Source of the DNA: Rotaria sordida
Lineage: Eukaryota > Rotifera > Eurotatoria > Philodinida > Philodinidae
Direction: 5' to 3'
DNA length: 64,000 nt
Assembly: GCA_905250125.1 (NCBI GenBank)
Contig: CAJNOL010000304.1
Coordinates: forward strand, 1-64,000
The notes below the pieces were generated by a model that had not been told where the DNA came from, ran no database searches, and saw only the letters and a program-made list of their open reading frames with translations. Positions 47,963 to 62,259 of this stretch are shown here, piece by piece (positions within the stretch are counted from its first letter, which is position 1; each line of letters begins with the position of its first letter). The position numbers and the translations under genes are program-made.

Positions 47963-50900
47963 CGTGTATATCTTATAATGACAATAAATATGTTACTTAG
48001 TATTATGGAAAGCTATGCTAGAAAAATAACAGAATAAATGATGATAAATATAGACTCTCTGATTAATGAACGCGGAAAGTGCATGACGTTCACAAGTAGA
48101 TATTTTATTTGAGAACAGACGTATGTGTTTGAGCTAAAAGTTAAAAAAAATAATCTCTAACTATAGTCTACACTGACATAAAATACCGAACGTGTTTTAC
48201 AAATTTTTTATCTTTTTTTATTTGACTAGTATCCTTGAAGTAAAAATATAAAATATCAACAGCAAATAAGCCATCTTTGTTTTTTTTTTTCTTAACAAAA
48301 AGTGATTTTTTAGGAAACATGCAATGTTTTAGTACATAACAACATAATTAATAATAATACAGTGAGAAGAAAGATTTCATTTCACACATCATGAACGAAT
48401 AAACGTATTTCCTACTATAGAGAGTGCTATAAGTAAAAATGTTAAATTAACACAAAGATTAAATGAGGTCAAAATTTCAAGGTCCTCACATATTAGACAA
48501 CTCTTGATAAGAAAAAAGCAGATTACGTCGAGATGTACAATATGAAAAGTATCATCTCTAACTGTCGACAGGATTTTCTTAGAAATAGTATTGAATTACT
48601 TTCAATGGACTTTCATTTGAAGAGTTGTATATTTTCTTTGTTAACTTTTTGTTAGTTGTTTTTTTTGTCAAATATGAACTTCCAGTGAATAATACTCATC
48701 GTATAAAATATATTGCTATTGTTCACACTGAGAAAACTCAATAATAATTTTTTAGAAAGAGAAATTTTGCTTATGTCTCCACGAACAAATACCATGTCTT
48801 CAATTTATTTGATTTCTTTATTTATTAATACATCTTTCAAAGGTTATTTCAAATAAGTTTAGTAGTTGTAGAAGATTATGAAAAAGAAATTACTGCATCG
48901 ATATCTGATGCTTTCCAATGAGATACATGTACATTTTGAAAAATGCTGTGGCAATGGTATCTTTTCATAAACTTGGCTCGTTCAATTGTATTTTTGAAAC
49001 ATTTCGACGAGAAGAGATGCAAACTTAAATATTAATATGTTTAATCGATATATGCTTGTCAGTCTATTGTATTTGGGTTACCAAATTAGAATTTTATTGA
49101 TTGATTTCAGTTCAAATGTTTATGAATTATCACCAACTGATGACACTACAGAGATATTCCATAGTAAAAACAATAACAACATTTGTTTCAATTCTCGTTC
49201 AACCTGTAGATAATGTTTTAGTTGTTTATTATTTGTATATTGGGTAATCAGAGTTAAATTTGACTAGCAGTTCATACTTTCTTCTCCAAGCTTTTGTCTA
49301 CTGTTCATAAATTATCGGCTTACTTTATTCGTTGCTACTGTGCGACCGATTGTAGCTTGATCTTGTTATTATATCTGAATATTTAAATTATGTTAAAACA
49401 AATCTAGAAATGTTTTCAGCCACGGATGAACATGTAGCATCATTTGGATGATAAGTAAAAATGTATTTCTGAAGTTATTTGTCCTGTTTTTTTGAGAGTA
49501 ATTTTTCAGTGTCATTACTTTCTTCATTGAATGACATACGTTTTCATATATATATATATATATCTTAGTAAAAGAATTTGCTCGAGAACATATCTTAAAA
49601 TATTGTTTCTTAAGATTAAATTATAGTATATGACTTGCATTCGAATATTAGACCGTGCATTTTATTTGGATAATCTAGCTTCTATAGCATATTAAACAAC
49701 ACCAATCAGTTCAATTATGTATTTTTTTTATAGAATATATAGATTAATGTTCAGTGTAAGCAATATTTTCTAGTAATCATCAGAAAAAATTCAGATTGAG
49801 CCAACAAAAATTTTATCATTCTACGAAAAGCCTAGCATAATTATTAAAGATTGGTGTAAATGCCGTCGAACAGAGTGAACCAGATGTGAGCAATGGACCG
49901 TCATATCCTTTTATAAAAAAAAAATCATTTTCTATCGATTTTTTGACATTCATAAGAATAAATGGCTAGCATTATTGCATTGTTTTCTTTTTGAAAATGA
50001 TATTTTATAATTAAAGACCTGTACTCAAAAAGAAGATACATACGGAGAAGAGAGTTTTCTTATACTATTTTATATCGTTGTAGTATCTATATCACTTTTA
50101 ATTAGTTTCATACATACACGTAAAAACTAGTGAGACGGAAAAATGTCACTATAGATGGTGAAAAATATGATTATCATATCATAGACTGGAAAATGAATAG
50201 AATTTAATAATTTTATCTCGAAATCAAATGCTTGACTGATTTTCTGATTGCTTTAGAATAATTTATTTCTTTTCTCTTCTTGAATTTTGAGATCTGTATG
50301 AAATAGACTAAGTATCTAGAAAACAGATTTCTCAAATACCCAAAATATGTGAGAACATAACTTATCCCTGCCGTAATATCCAGTATTCCAGCTATAGTTT
50401 TATATCTGTATTATCGTTGATGTATAAACAGTTATCAAACACGCGTTTGTCGTTAATCAAGTAATATTAAGACTCAAAATTAGTGATTTCATTTTCAATA
50501 GAAATGAAATAATCATAATAGTAATTCAAACATTTAAAGTCGTTTTTTCTTTCGAGCAACGAGAATAATCTGAATACCTGTACAACTTTTTTTTCATAAA
50601 AAATCCACAGAAAAAAAAGGAATGAACTTCTATTTATTGATTCTTTCCCCCTCAGATAAACACTTTTCCATGTTGTCCTTGTCATTGGTTTATATAAAAT
50701 AAAAATAACAATTGTGCAATGTCAACAAAGTTGTTACATAATGAAAATTTCATAATTCATCTGACAGGTTTTTTTTTCTTCTCAAATTGTTCGCATAATC
50801 AACAATACTGATGTTGCCTTCTTCATTGTATTTTTTGTTTATTATTCTTTATATTTTTATGCATTCGCAAAAGTACTGAAGTGCATTTGTTTGTGCAACG

Positions 50901-51233
50901 ATTAAAGAAAAATATTGACAATGATTGGCCATAAAGGAATAATAGAGTTTGATGTATTAACATTCATCTACGCAATTTAAAATCATTAAGCTTTTATAAT
51001 ATGTCAGGTATTGTTTTACATAGAATCCTGAATGAGCAAAACAATTTATCTTTGATATTAATCAGTTCTTTAAATAAAACAAACATGTATCCATATTTTT
51101 TCATCGAGAAATGAATTTATATTCTACATCACATCATCTGAACTTTTGTTGTTTTTTCGAAATTTTATTAAAAAAGAATATTTTAGATAGTAGTTGAATT
51201 CATAAGATAGAGAAAAAGAAAAAATAAGTTCAT
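47963..51233. other. intergenic region, 3.3 kb
   Basis: AT-rich, with an (AT)n run at about 49543-49563. No exon chain, transposon end or RNA gene is visible. The open frames at 50467-50685 and 51124-51312 are unsupported, the latter being antisense to the next gene's start. Confidence 0.5.
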
Positions 51234-53731
51234 ATGGCTGACTCAAACATTGTACTAAGAAACGACAATAATAAAAACAAAGGTGGTCCGGAATTTCTTT
51301 CTCTTGATCCATCTATGATGTTAATGGCACAATCAATTCCTATTGATACATATCCTTTTCACACCGCTCAAGACAATCATGAAAGTGTCATCTTTATTTG
51401 GTTTGATCCTCAAGAGCAATCAGGTCTCCGTCTTGTTGGACCACTTCGAGTAATCAATCATCATGTACAAGCTTTTAATGATTCATTGTCATGTATTAAT
51501 GCGATAAAATCTTCCAAAGAAAAAATCTTTTTTATTACATCATCAAGTGATAGTGAATTGATTAGAACAGTGTATAATCTTGCATCTGTTGAAGCTATTT
51601 TCATACTTGCTTCAAATGTTGATAGTATTAAAGGTGATTTCCCAAAACTCTGTGGCATATATTCTCAACAAGAAGAATTATTTCGTGGATTAAAAGAAAT
51701 ATTGGATATTTTTGAACAAATACAACTTGAATCATTTGCATTTGAACATGAGAAAGTATTTCTTTGGTCACAAATATGGAAAGAAGAAGTGAGTAAGAAA
51801 AACCTTTGATTCAAGTAATATATGTTATCGTTGTCAATATTAATAAAAAAAAGAAAACATTTTTTCTTCATTTAGTTGACAAATCGAAAAACATCATCCA
51901 ACAAAAATATCTTTATTGAAGCAACTCGACAATATTATCGAGATAATATGATAATAACTCGAATTATTGATGAATTTGATCAATCTTATCGACCTACTGA
52001 AGTCATTAATTGGTGTTTTCATTCTCCATTTCCTTCACGTTTTCTTCATCATGCACTTGACTCACACAACAAAGAAGAACTTAATGTTTGCCGTTCTCTA
52101 TTTGTCGACGCTTCTCGTTTTTTCCAACAACAACGTCAACATAAATCGAGTGATAAATTCTATCGAGGTATGAAACTATCAAATGAACTTCTCGATAAAT
52201 TTAAAGCTCATGTTGGTCAACTTGTATGTACAAGCGGATTTTTTCCTTGTGTTAAATCGAGAGTAAACGCCTTAACACTTGCCTCATATCCAGCATATCG
52301 TACTGATTTATTACCAGTTTTATTTAAAATTGATTGTGATGCATCTACTCCATGTATCGAATTAGTTCAGAAAAATTCTCCACCATTAATGATATTTGAT
52401 ATTTGTACGGCATTTCATATTATTTATGTTAATCGAGATCAAATGACGGTTATCAAAATGAAGACAGCTAATGAAATGGGAAAAAAAATTGGTTGGGATT
52501 ATATAGAAAAACATAAAAATGAAACAATACAATCAATTCTTGATGAACTTATGAAACCACCAGTGCATCCGAAACCAGGTACTCTTCCTCCACTACGACC
52601 AATATCAAGTCCTACATCAAGTCAAAAAAAGTATGATTTTTCGCCAAATAAAATGTTTTGTGAAACTCGATTGAAAGGAAGTGTTGAAGTGTATAGGATA
52701 GAAATTTGGATTTACTCTTCTCACATGTTGTGAGGGATACCTTGCCAATTCTCTCTTTGAGAGTGTAAATAACAGCTATATCGTGTTTCACATTTCAATC
52801 TCATAGAGATCGTACTAATAGGTTTTTTTTTTCGTTGCATGAAATTGAACTCATTTATCTGATTTTGTTTTGTTTTTCAGAGATTCAAATTTAACTGCTG
52901 AAGAAATAAAGGCACAAAAATGTGTCGAAAAAGGAGAGATCGATCGAGCTTTATTTATTTACCAACGTATTCGACCTGTTACCGCTCGTGTACTAAATGC
53001 TATGGGTCAATTATGTGCTGATAAAAAAGAAGATTATACTTATGCTTTGCAATGTCATAAAAAAGCACTCAAAATGCAAGAAGAGGTAAATTATATATCT
53101 AAACAATACATTTTCGATTATCAACAAAACTTTTTTTTTCACATAGACTGGTGAAGATATTAGTGATACTTTAACTGATCTTGGAAATGTATATCATAAT
53201 TGCCATCAGTTTGATTTAGCTTTAAATTGTCACACACGTGCACTTGCATTGCGTCAATCTAATCAATCATCTGATGATGCTGCTATTGCGACGAATCTGA
53301 TTGGTATTGCTAATGCTCATTGGGCTCGTCAGGAATATCCTGAAGCAATTGATAATACTCAACGAGCCTTGGCCTTACGAGAACGTATTGTGCCTCTGAA
53401 TAAAACAAGTGTTGCCGCAACTCTTGCTATGTTGGGAAACATCTATCAAGATTGTGGTAATGTTGCTCTTGCTCTTGATCTATGTAAAAAAGCATTCGTC
53501 ATGTTTGAAAGTACATATTCACCGGATCCATCAATATTAGCTGAACTATATCATAGTTTGGGTACAATGCAATTAAGTATGGGGTCTTTCGATGATGCTT
53601 ACCATAGTTTTGACAATGTGGTAAAAATTTATAGACAAATCTTTCCACAAGGACATCCAGATTGTATAGCAGCAGAAAATGATCTTCAACAAGTTATCAA
53701 ATTACATAGTCCGAGCAAGAAAGATTCATAA
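51234..53731 (+). CDS. ADP-ribosyltransferase-fold protein with TPR repeats, 699 aa, four exons
   Basis: Exons 51234-51788, 51876-52630, 52881-53085 and 53147-53731 (phases 0, 2, 0) give 700 codons. Residues about 50-185 form the alpha/beta N-terminal region common in rotifer ART-TPR proteins (VIFIWFD; FFITSSSDSELIRTVYNL; VEAIFILAS). Residues about 190-400 match the arginine-specific ADP-ribosyltransferase fold, with FYRGMKL (Arg282 of the R-S-E triad), VCTSGFF (304-306, the STS position) and a strand at LMIFDICTAFHI. In active members that strand reads ExxLF...F.I; here the catalytic Glu is replaced by Leu or Pro, so transferase activity is doubtful. A Pro-rich linker (about 418-437) leads to kinesin-light-chain-like TPRs at about 440-690 (for example IATNLIGIANAHWARQEYPE and LYHSLGTMQLSMGSFDDAY). 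There is no signal peptide. Possible roles are scaffolding or NAD binding. An AATAAA signal lies at about 53986. Confidence 0.88.
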
Positions 53732-56700
53732 AAACACACTTAAATCTGTGTTTTTGTTTTGAAAATCGATTTGTAATTTGAATTATGAAAAGAAGTAATT
53801 TATATATGACGAGTATATAAAGTATTTTTATTTCTTGAATTATGAATTTTACCAATGTATTCAAATATTTGCATGTTGTCTATGTTTTTTTTTTTTGTAA
53901 AAAGAAAATGTCTTTTACTAAACACAAGAAAAATTTCATTTGTGCGTACTATATACTAATTGTTAATGTACAGTAAAAGATGGTAAATAAAACGTAATTT
54001 TGCTTTACTGCTTTTAGTTTGTCGTTTCTGCGTTTCACAGAGTACATTCAAGATAAAACTTTTATGTGAATTATTGACTGCCGTTCGAGTTCGTACATTT
54101 TTCAGAAACTGTACAAATTAAAGAACATGAAAGGAATAACGTTCATGAGATGAATCAAGTATGGACGTTGGAAATAATATTCAAGTTCATCGAAACATTG
54201 GTTTGTAACAATTACTGTGTAAAGCAACTTTTCGAAAAATAAATAGGATTTATTAATTGATTATCTATTGTCGAATTCTTTTTTTTTTTCAAAATATTTT
54301 TTTTTCCGAATAATCATTGTAGAATTATGTAGAAAACCATATACTAGAAAGCCTTTATTGGCATTAGAATGAAAACTGTCTATTCATGCAATGCACGCAT
54401 TTGATTTAAGAACAATAATCTCAATTGAAATTACGTTATAGTGTATGATAGAAATCAGAAACTTTGCCTACTGACATAGAATATCTCAAAAGTGAATGTA
54501 ACTTTTCTTGTTAAAAGTCATGCAAATTAACAGTGCTTTTGACAACTTTAATCAATTCAATGAGACACAATATATCTCAAGGAGAGGATACTTTTTTCCT
54601 AACAGACTTGTCTTTATAACTCAATTCGTGATATATAATGACGAATGGAAATAACAATACTAAATATTTTTTCAAATATGACCATGTTATATGAATATTC
54701 AATGATCTTTTAGGTTTTTTCTTCATTCGATTTTTCTCTTGATATGGTTTTTATTTCTAGAACCTAAAAACAAATTAATATTTAATATATTTTTATATAC
54801 ATAAAATACTCAACTTGAAAGAATATGAATAAATATCTAATGTTGTAAAATTAACTCTTGTAAATAGACCGGTGTATTAATATGAAATTTCATTTATCGA
54901 TGTCATTAATATTCATCGATTACAAACCATCAAAAGTATCTTTGTATAGATATTATAAAAAACACATATTAAATCGAATTGACTTTCGTTTATATATACA
55001 AATAATACAGCTACAAATATTAAATTTTCTAATAGCCTAGAAGTGAAATCATACAAAAACAAACCGAATCATGCGAAGTGCATTTGTATTATTCTTCTTT
55101 TCATGTCTGTCAAGAAAAATGTTCAGATCTGTTTGCTCGTGAAAATTACGATTAGATAATATTCTTTGATTTCATGACACAGGTCTCATATCGTTGAACG
55201 GATAAAACGAATGAAAACAGTTGAGCCATGTGAACAGGATTAAGAAAAGCTTGAGAATTCTACAACTGTTATCAGACCTTTTCAACTATTTTTACGATCC
55301 ATACAACCTACAGAAATTAATTTAATATGACATAAGAAGAAAGATAATATGAAAATTACTTAATTTACAGAAAATTTGTTAATGATATCACACTATCTAT
55401 ACAGGAGAAAAAAAACAATACTCAACTTAACATCTATTTCATATTAGTCAACAGTAGGGATGCAAAGGTAGCAGTACATTACCCACATGTGTATGAATAC
55501 ACTTTAGATCATCCTCATTAAGTTTAGTAAAGCGGATAAACACACACGAAATTTATGATGAACATTGATAAAGTCGATAGACGTGTGAAAAACCTACAAT
55601 AAGAGAGTTTCTTTCTATAAATCAGACCAATTTCGGTCGAGAGATTTGATAAATATCAAAACTTGTTCTTCACTGTTAGTCTATCGTTGAATATCTCGAT
55701 TGGTACACCATTCTACCATAGATCGCTGTCGCTGATAGTCAGTGCACTAATAGAAAGCAGACTGGTGGTGGTGGCCCATCGTCGCGGCTTCATTCCTAAT
55801 CTATGCTTTGTAGAAGAAAACTTCATAACATATTTATATTTGATAAAATATAAGAATATTGAAAAAATGGTTTTTCTTCCTCACATCCTAGATCAATTTG
55901 TTTATTTTCCAATAAAACCTATCGTTATAAATACAAAATAGAATAGTAACCACTCTCTTCTAAATCTTTGAACCTCTTAACTTCACATTCTTGTTTTCGT
56001 TTTACAAAACAAAATTTCTTCGACTTTAATTTTAGTGTTTTATATACTTTGAAATGAATAATTCTTAAGTTTCATAAGTTCAATGAAAAGTATAGATTTA
56101 TTCGTATATTCAATTTATGAATAAATTTTGGCAGACATTTTATTGACAAAGAAAATTATTCACAATTGTAAGTTTACATTAAGTTTGACCATAAACTTTT
56201 TTCAATCCTCTTGTGTCAATGTTGACATTTATTTATATATTTGCATAGATTAACGACAAAGAACGCAGAACATTCGCTCTTGTTTAACAAACATAACAAT
56301 TTTCTACTACAACAGATATAACTATTGTTTTTAAACAATTAAAGAAAACAAATAGATTCTCATGAACAAGTGTAATCATATTATATTATTATGAATTTAT
56401 CAACATGAAATATAACTTTCAGTTTTAACTAAATTTCAACAAAACGAATATTGTGAATACAATATTATAATATGTATAGATGAAAACTTCACTACTATAT
56501 AAATATTTAAAATTATGTCGAGTAATATTTATCTTTTAATAGGAAATTTATTTTTGAATAAATTTCGTTGATTTGCTCTGTATTGTTTTAATCTATTTCT
56601 CAATAATGTGAATTATAATGTACCTAAAGAATTCAAATGGCTTACACTTACAGTAAGATCTCATTCTTGTTGGATTATAGGGTTAACAAAACATATTCAC

Positions 56701-56948
56701 CATGAAGAATAGAATAAATAACATTGATTTTTAAATAAGATAACAAACAAAAAGAATATGCCAAGGATTATTTCTATAACAAGTGTCAATTCGTTTCGTA
56801 TGTTATATCAAGAATTTAAATTCAAGGTTCTTGCCTTTTAACTAGATTTGTAAGGCAAAAAAAAAACCGAAAGACATTTAGTTTGACCCTGAGATCGAAT
56901 TTATATATTTTTTATTAAAGACAAAAAAAAAGAACTAATGAAAATATT
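53732..56948. other. intergenic region, convergent gene ends, 3.2 kb
   Basis: Lies between the 3' ends of the ART-TPR gene and the lectin-like receptor gene. AT-rich; the frame 55663-55941 (92 codons) has no domain, no signal peptide and no splice partners. Nothing else seen. Confidence 0.5.
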
Positions 56949-59193
56949 TTAAATATCGCTAGTACTTCCAGTAAAACGTCTTTGTTGATGATAATATGGA
57001 TGTCTATTTAAATTTTGTTGTCCATTCATTCTCATCGACATTTGTTGAACTTCTCTTCCTTCATGTAAACATCTATCAAAATGATTTTTTGTATTGTCAT
57101 CATCATCATCAACATCACCACCACGTTCATAAAATTTCATAGTAAAATTAGTCGTACCACTATCATCATTTGTTACGTGTTGTTGGTTATTTCCAGTTGC
57201 TAGATGATCTTGACTTAAATTTTGTTTAAATCCCATTTTACGAATATTAGTCGGAGTTTCATTTGGAATATATTCAAAAGGTAAATGACGAACAGGTTCA
57301 TTTGAACGATTTGATTCACTGGCAATTCTTTGATGACGTGGTAATATAGTTGAATATTCAACAGTTGTCGATGGTGATGGTGTAAGATCATTATCAGAAA
57401 TTTGACGACTTGTTGAACGTTCACGAAAACGTTCTTTTATTTTATCTCGAGAAGTTCTTGGTTCTGTTCTTTGTTCTAAAGTATTTTTGAAATGCCAATT
57501 ATCATCTTGTTCATTAAAATACTGTTGATATTCTTCATTAACTACACGTCGTTTACATAAATTACAATCAGAAAAAGATTTTGGTAATGAACGATGATGA
57601 CGATTAATATCATAATTAAATGAAGAATGATCAATTGTACCATATCCTCGATAATTATCATTTGATGTTGTAGGACGAGCACGATAAGGAGTAGTTACAG
57701 GATAACAATAATCTATTCCATCTAGACTATTATGATAAAGATCAAAATCACTTCGAGTCTCACGATAACATCGTTCCCTATTTTGAGGAAATGGAGAACT
57801 TGATAATGAACGATAAGTACTTTGTGGTGTATTTGTACGACGAGGAGATGGATATGTATCATGAATAGTACTGTTACCATTTGGAGGAGATAATGATGGA
57901 ACAAGTTGAACACGACTTGAAGTACCATTTACATCCAAATAATGAGAAGATAAATTTGTATTTGTAATATTTTCTAATACTTTTTGTTTTTTACGACGTC
58001 GTCTATAAAATAAAAATTATTTTAATATCATCAATTCTATTCTACTTACCGAAATAAAAGTGCTAATGCAATTATAAGAAGTAATAGAAATATATAAGCA
58101 AGTATAACTGGTATAATTATCCAAAGATCTATGAATCAAAAATAAAATTTCACTTAACTCAAAAATAATTTTTGTCATTTACTTGGTACATGTGTCCATC
58201 CAACCGATTGTATTCTCATTCGACTTGTTGTTATTGGTGATGTAATAGGTGTATTTGTTATTAATGATGTTCCAGGTAGACATGGATCAGTAATTGAACA
58301 AATAGGTATTGTATAAAAATAAAGTAAATAATATGTTGGATGATATGAATAAATATGACTTGGTATAAATGTTATTTTCATTTCATATATTGATGCTGCT
58401 AATCTTTGTGTCGTTAAATTTCCATTTAAAGTTATATTTAAAATTATTAGACCATTTGATGTAACACTTTCAATTCTTAATTGATCATGATTTAATTCAC
58501 CATGAACAAAATAAAGTATTATTTTATGATTTGGTTTTGCATATATTGTTGTAGAACAATATAAACGAACAGTTTTTGATGGATAATTTCTTGAATGAAT
58601 AAAACCATAATCATTTGTTAATGTAGCATTTTTACATATATCACATTTTATTTGTATTTCATGTAAATTCCATGTTGGTACACAATGAAATCCAATTTCT
58701 GTAACTGCTTTAAACGTACATAAACTACGTTCACGTATTTGATAAGTAGATATATCAGAACATTGAGGTCTTCCATTACATAATGTGTTTATATAACGTA
58801 AATCATAATTATTACAAGTATGTGATATATCAGGTTGACATGAATTTGCATCAAAACCAAGTCGTAATGGAAATGAACGAATATAATCAATAGATATGAA
58901 ATATGTAGGAAGATTTGGTTGCCATGAACGATGATCTAATAATGATGGAATTTGAGGACATTCAAGTGATATTAATGAATAACTTGGACATATTGTTACT
59001 GTTCGATTAGGTAATTCATATTCAAAAACTAAGAAAATAAGGATTTATTTATTTATTTATTGTTTTTACTATAAGAAAAGACTACAGAAAATTTCATCTG
59101 CTTACATCCAGCATTGACTACTATTGATGTTTTTTTTGTTAAATTACAAATAATAATAAATATTAATAATAATAATAACTGCAATCGAACCAT
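56949..59193 (-). CDS. type I membrane protein: SUEL-lectin-like and CUB-like ectodomain, long cytoplasmic tail, 688 aa
   Basis: Exons 59193-59106, 59028-58183, 58128-58050 and 58002-56949 (phases 1, 1, 2) give 689 codons. Residues 1-29 are a signal peptide (LQLLLLLIFIIICNL). Residues about 36-150 follow the rhamnose/galactose-binding SUEL pattern: TICPSYSLISLECP, then a block with C, C and LCNGRPQCSD, closing with a Cys near FHCVP. Residues about 158-275 look CUB-like, with GFIHSRNYPSK (typical GxI.SPNYP), paired cysteines and beta-strand rhythm. One transmembrane helix at about 313-336 (LWIIIPVILAYIFLLLLI) is followed by RRRRKK, the expected stop-transfer. The 350-residue tail is low in complexity, with Arg/Ser/Pro/Tyr/Asn and several possible tyrosine motifs, and includes a run of Asp. 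Architecture recalls EVA-1-type or latrophilin lectin receptors, but orthology is not claimed. Likely a cell-surface carbohydrate- or ligand-binding protein. Confidence 0.85.
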
Positions 59194-62100
59194 ATTATGT
59201 TCTCATTCCATTCCTTTTTTTTTTCTTGTGTTACTCAATTAACTTCTCTATTGACTAACTGACCATCGTTTTTGTCATCATTTAATCGGTATGTGTCAAT
59301 ATCTCTATGTGCGTGTTCAATGCGAAATTATATCAAAAAGAATGATCTTCTCTCATAAAAAGCAAAAAAGATAAAGACAAATAAGAAAAAAAGAAGAAGA
59401 GACAGGTAAAGAAGAAACGAAGTAAAAAGGACGACGATATGTTGCTCATCTTCACCCACACCCTTATAAACATCCACTCACACATCTATGTACATGTTGT
59501 GTATTCTCCTCATTACGTCGACATTTTGAATCAAAAAAACGACGTACAACGAAATAAAGAAGTGAAGACTAATCTTTTTCAACGGGATGAATCGCACACT
59601 GATGACGAAATGACAACGATAAGCCATTGATAGTGATTGTACTATTATATATAATAGTGACTAACACTAGAAGGATAAAAGAGATGTGTAAAAGTTAATT
59701 GGAGTTGCTATTGACGTACTCAAAAAGCGTTGATTTTTTTTTTGTATTCATAGATTAAAAAAATACATCAAAATAATTGAATATTTATCTGACTATTCAT
59801 CTTGGCTATTTTCCAATGCCAAACATTCCTATTTGATAAACTTGCCGCATGATTGCTTAAAATAAAGATCATGCCTGTTTTTTTTAAATATGATACGAGC
59901 AATTGAGAGTTGTGAATTACGTAGAGGACAATATTTCAATATCGTTCCTATTCAAGCAACATAAAACTACCAGTATTGGAAATGGACTGTTCGGCCTGCC
60001 CTGGTGCTTTTAACCTTTTACCAAAATATATGTCTGCCATACATAATAGAAATTATTCGAAAAGTTTTATAGTAAAAAAAACCTATGTGAATTTCAAATA
60101 CGAATAATATAAATAATAGATCATAGTAATTGCTTATAATGATCGTATCTTTCGTCCATACAAAGCATTCCGTAGTGTATAAATTACATTAATTAGTATG
60201 AGAATGGTATTAACACAAAAAAATATACCGAAAATAAACCGTTGCCGATAGTAGAAGCAACACACAACGCTTTATCTAACTCTTGAACTTTGATTAGCGG
60301 GTGAATTCGTGGCAGTATCCTGCAACCGGGTCGCCCGCCTGGAATATAGGTCTTGACTGGAGATCATACCCGAGAAAATGAATTATTAAAAAGGTGAACA
60401 TGTATTATCGCAATGGAAAATGCATTCACTTATGTATTGACAATTATGACGTTAGACACCTAAACAACGTTTCATTACAGCGTTATTAGAAATAAGAAAA
60501 CGTATACTTAGCGAAATCTACCGGGTTTTAGAAATAGAAAGACACCAAATGAATCCCAAATCACTTGATTTACTTGTCTTTTTGCGGAATTTGAGATGAT
60601 CTCTATTTTATTTGTTGCTATTTATGGAAGAAACTAAACTGTGAAAGTATTTGTCAGATGTCGATTAACTTTGGTTCAGGTCTAGGTCGAGTTCGGGTGC
60701 GAAACATAATGTCCCTAAGTCCAATAGGTGCGTATGTCTCAGCTAAAAGATCGCACAAAAAGCGAAAATATCAATGGCACATAGTGAAACAATTGAGACT
60801 CATCGTATTCAACATAAAAATACGCCAAACCAAGACAAATATTAATAACAACAGTCGGGATTGCTTTATCATTTTTCGATAGATTACAATTCATCTCGTC
60901 TCTTTCACATGATGAATGCTATTGGATCGTTTTTTTGTTGTTACTTTCAGATTGTGATGCAACTGCAGTACACATTGTTAATATGATGTATTCATTTTGT
61001 GCGTACATCTAATTGGTCATTGCAAATAAAAACAAGCGTAGTTTTGTTTCTTTTTCATTTTCTTATATATTCGAATATTAGCTAGTCTAACATTGAAATA
61101 AGTAGACATATTGGTTTTATATTGTCTTTTCATTCATCTTATTATTGTATTTGATTTGAGTTTTGATCTTATAAATATTTTCTATTACATACAAAATTTT
61201 GTTCGATTGTAATGTATTGATTCAATCGTTTGTGATTTGAAAGAAAGATATGACTTTGACGTCACACTTTCACACTGTATAAACAAAACTAATTAAACAA
61301 ATATTTGAAATTGACAAAATGAAGCATAAACATTCAGAATCGATTCTTAAAGTAAAGAAAAGACTTACTAAAAAAGAAAATAAATACATGTTTGATACAT
61401 CATGATGTATGTCACGTCTTAATCACATAATCTAAGTGCGGTGGCAGTTCGACTGACGGAAGTGTCGGAGATGCGTCACTTTACAATCGTGGAAACTTTT
61501 TATTTTTTCCCAGTAAAAAAAAAAAATTTTCTTGCGTTCTTTAAGAAAAAAATCACTCCTTCCTAAAAAAACAAGGTCACTCTCCTCCAATTGTCAGACT
61601 GCCTCGAGTCATCACTGTCAGGAGTGTAATGTGTTTTATATATCTTTTGAATTTTGAGAGTTATTATGATGTTCGAAATCAAACTATAATCAAATTCAAT
61701 GTAATCAGAATAAAAAATTATGCATGTTTTACACAACGAACAAAATACACAAAGAGTAAAGGAAGCAAATTATTGTAAATGTTATGCTTTGGTTTCTTGT
61801 GGATCAATATAGAGGTTTTATTCTGATTTTTATAGATACAGGTGTACATTTGTGTTCTCAATCATCTACGTATTTATTTTGAAGGATATATTTAGCCTTG
61901 AGAAACGAGTATTTTTGTTTAGAAGAGGATTTCTAGTTTGTTATTATTATGAATTATTTTATGAAACATATGGACTCTTAAATTTCGATTTTTATTCGAA
62001 AGTGACGCAAGAACAAATGATTTCTAACAATATCTGTTCAAGTTGATATATGAATCGATGGGAAAAATTCGTCTTGTTTACATTTTATTGATAATAATTT

Positions 62101-62259
62101 AGTCGCATATTGTACAATGAAAATATGTGACAATGTTTTATTATATTTAATCAAAAAGTTATAGATATTCTAGATTAAAAGATGTAATCAAATAGTAAAT
62201 CATTAGAAATTTCTATGATAACATCAACTATCAAATGATTGAAATATTTGGTATATTGT
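59194..62259. other. intergenic region, 3.1 kb
   Basis: Upstream of the lectin-like receptor gene (promoter not identifiable by eye). A G+C-richer patch at 60295-60365 stands out but folds into no RNA that I recognise. The frames 59439-59630, 60658-60882 and 61852-62046 lack domains and splice partners. Confidence 0.45.

Noticed and set aside
55663-55941. 92-codon open frame
   Set aside because: Low-complexity hydrophobic composition, no domain, no splice context; likely chance in AT-rich DNA.
60295-60365. G+C-rich patch as an RNA gene or coding exon
   Set aside because: It folds into no recognised RNA, and its longest frame is 33 codons without splice signals.
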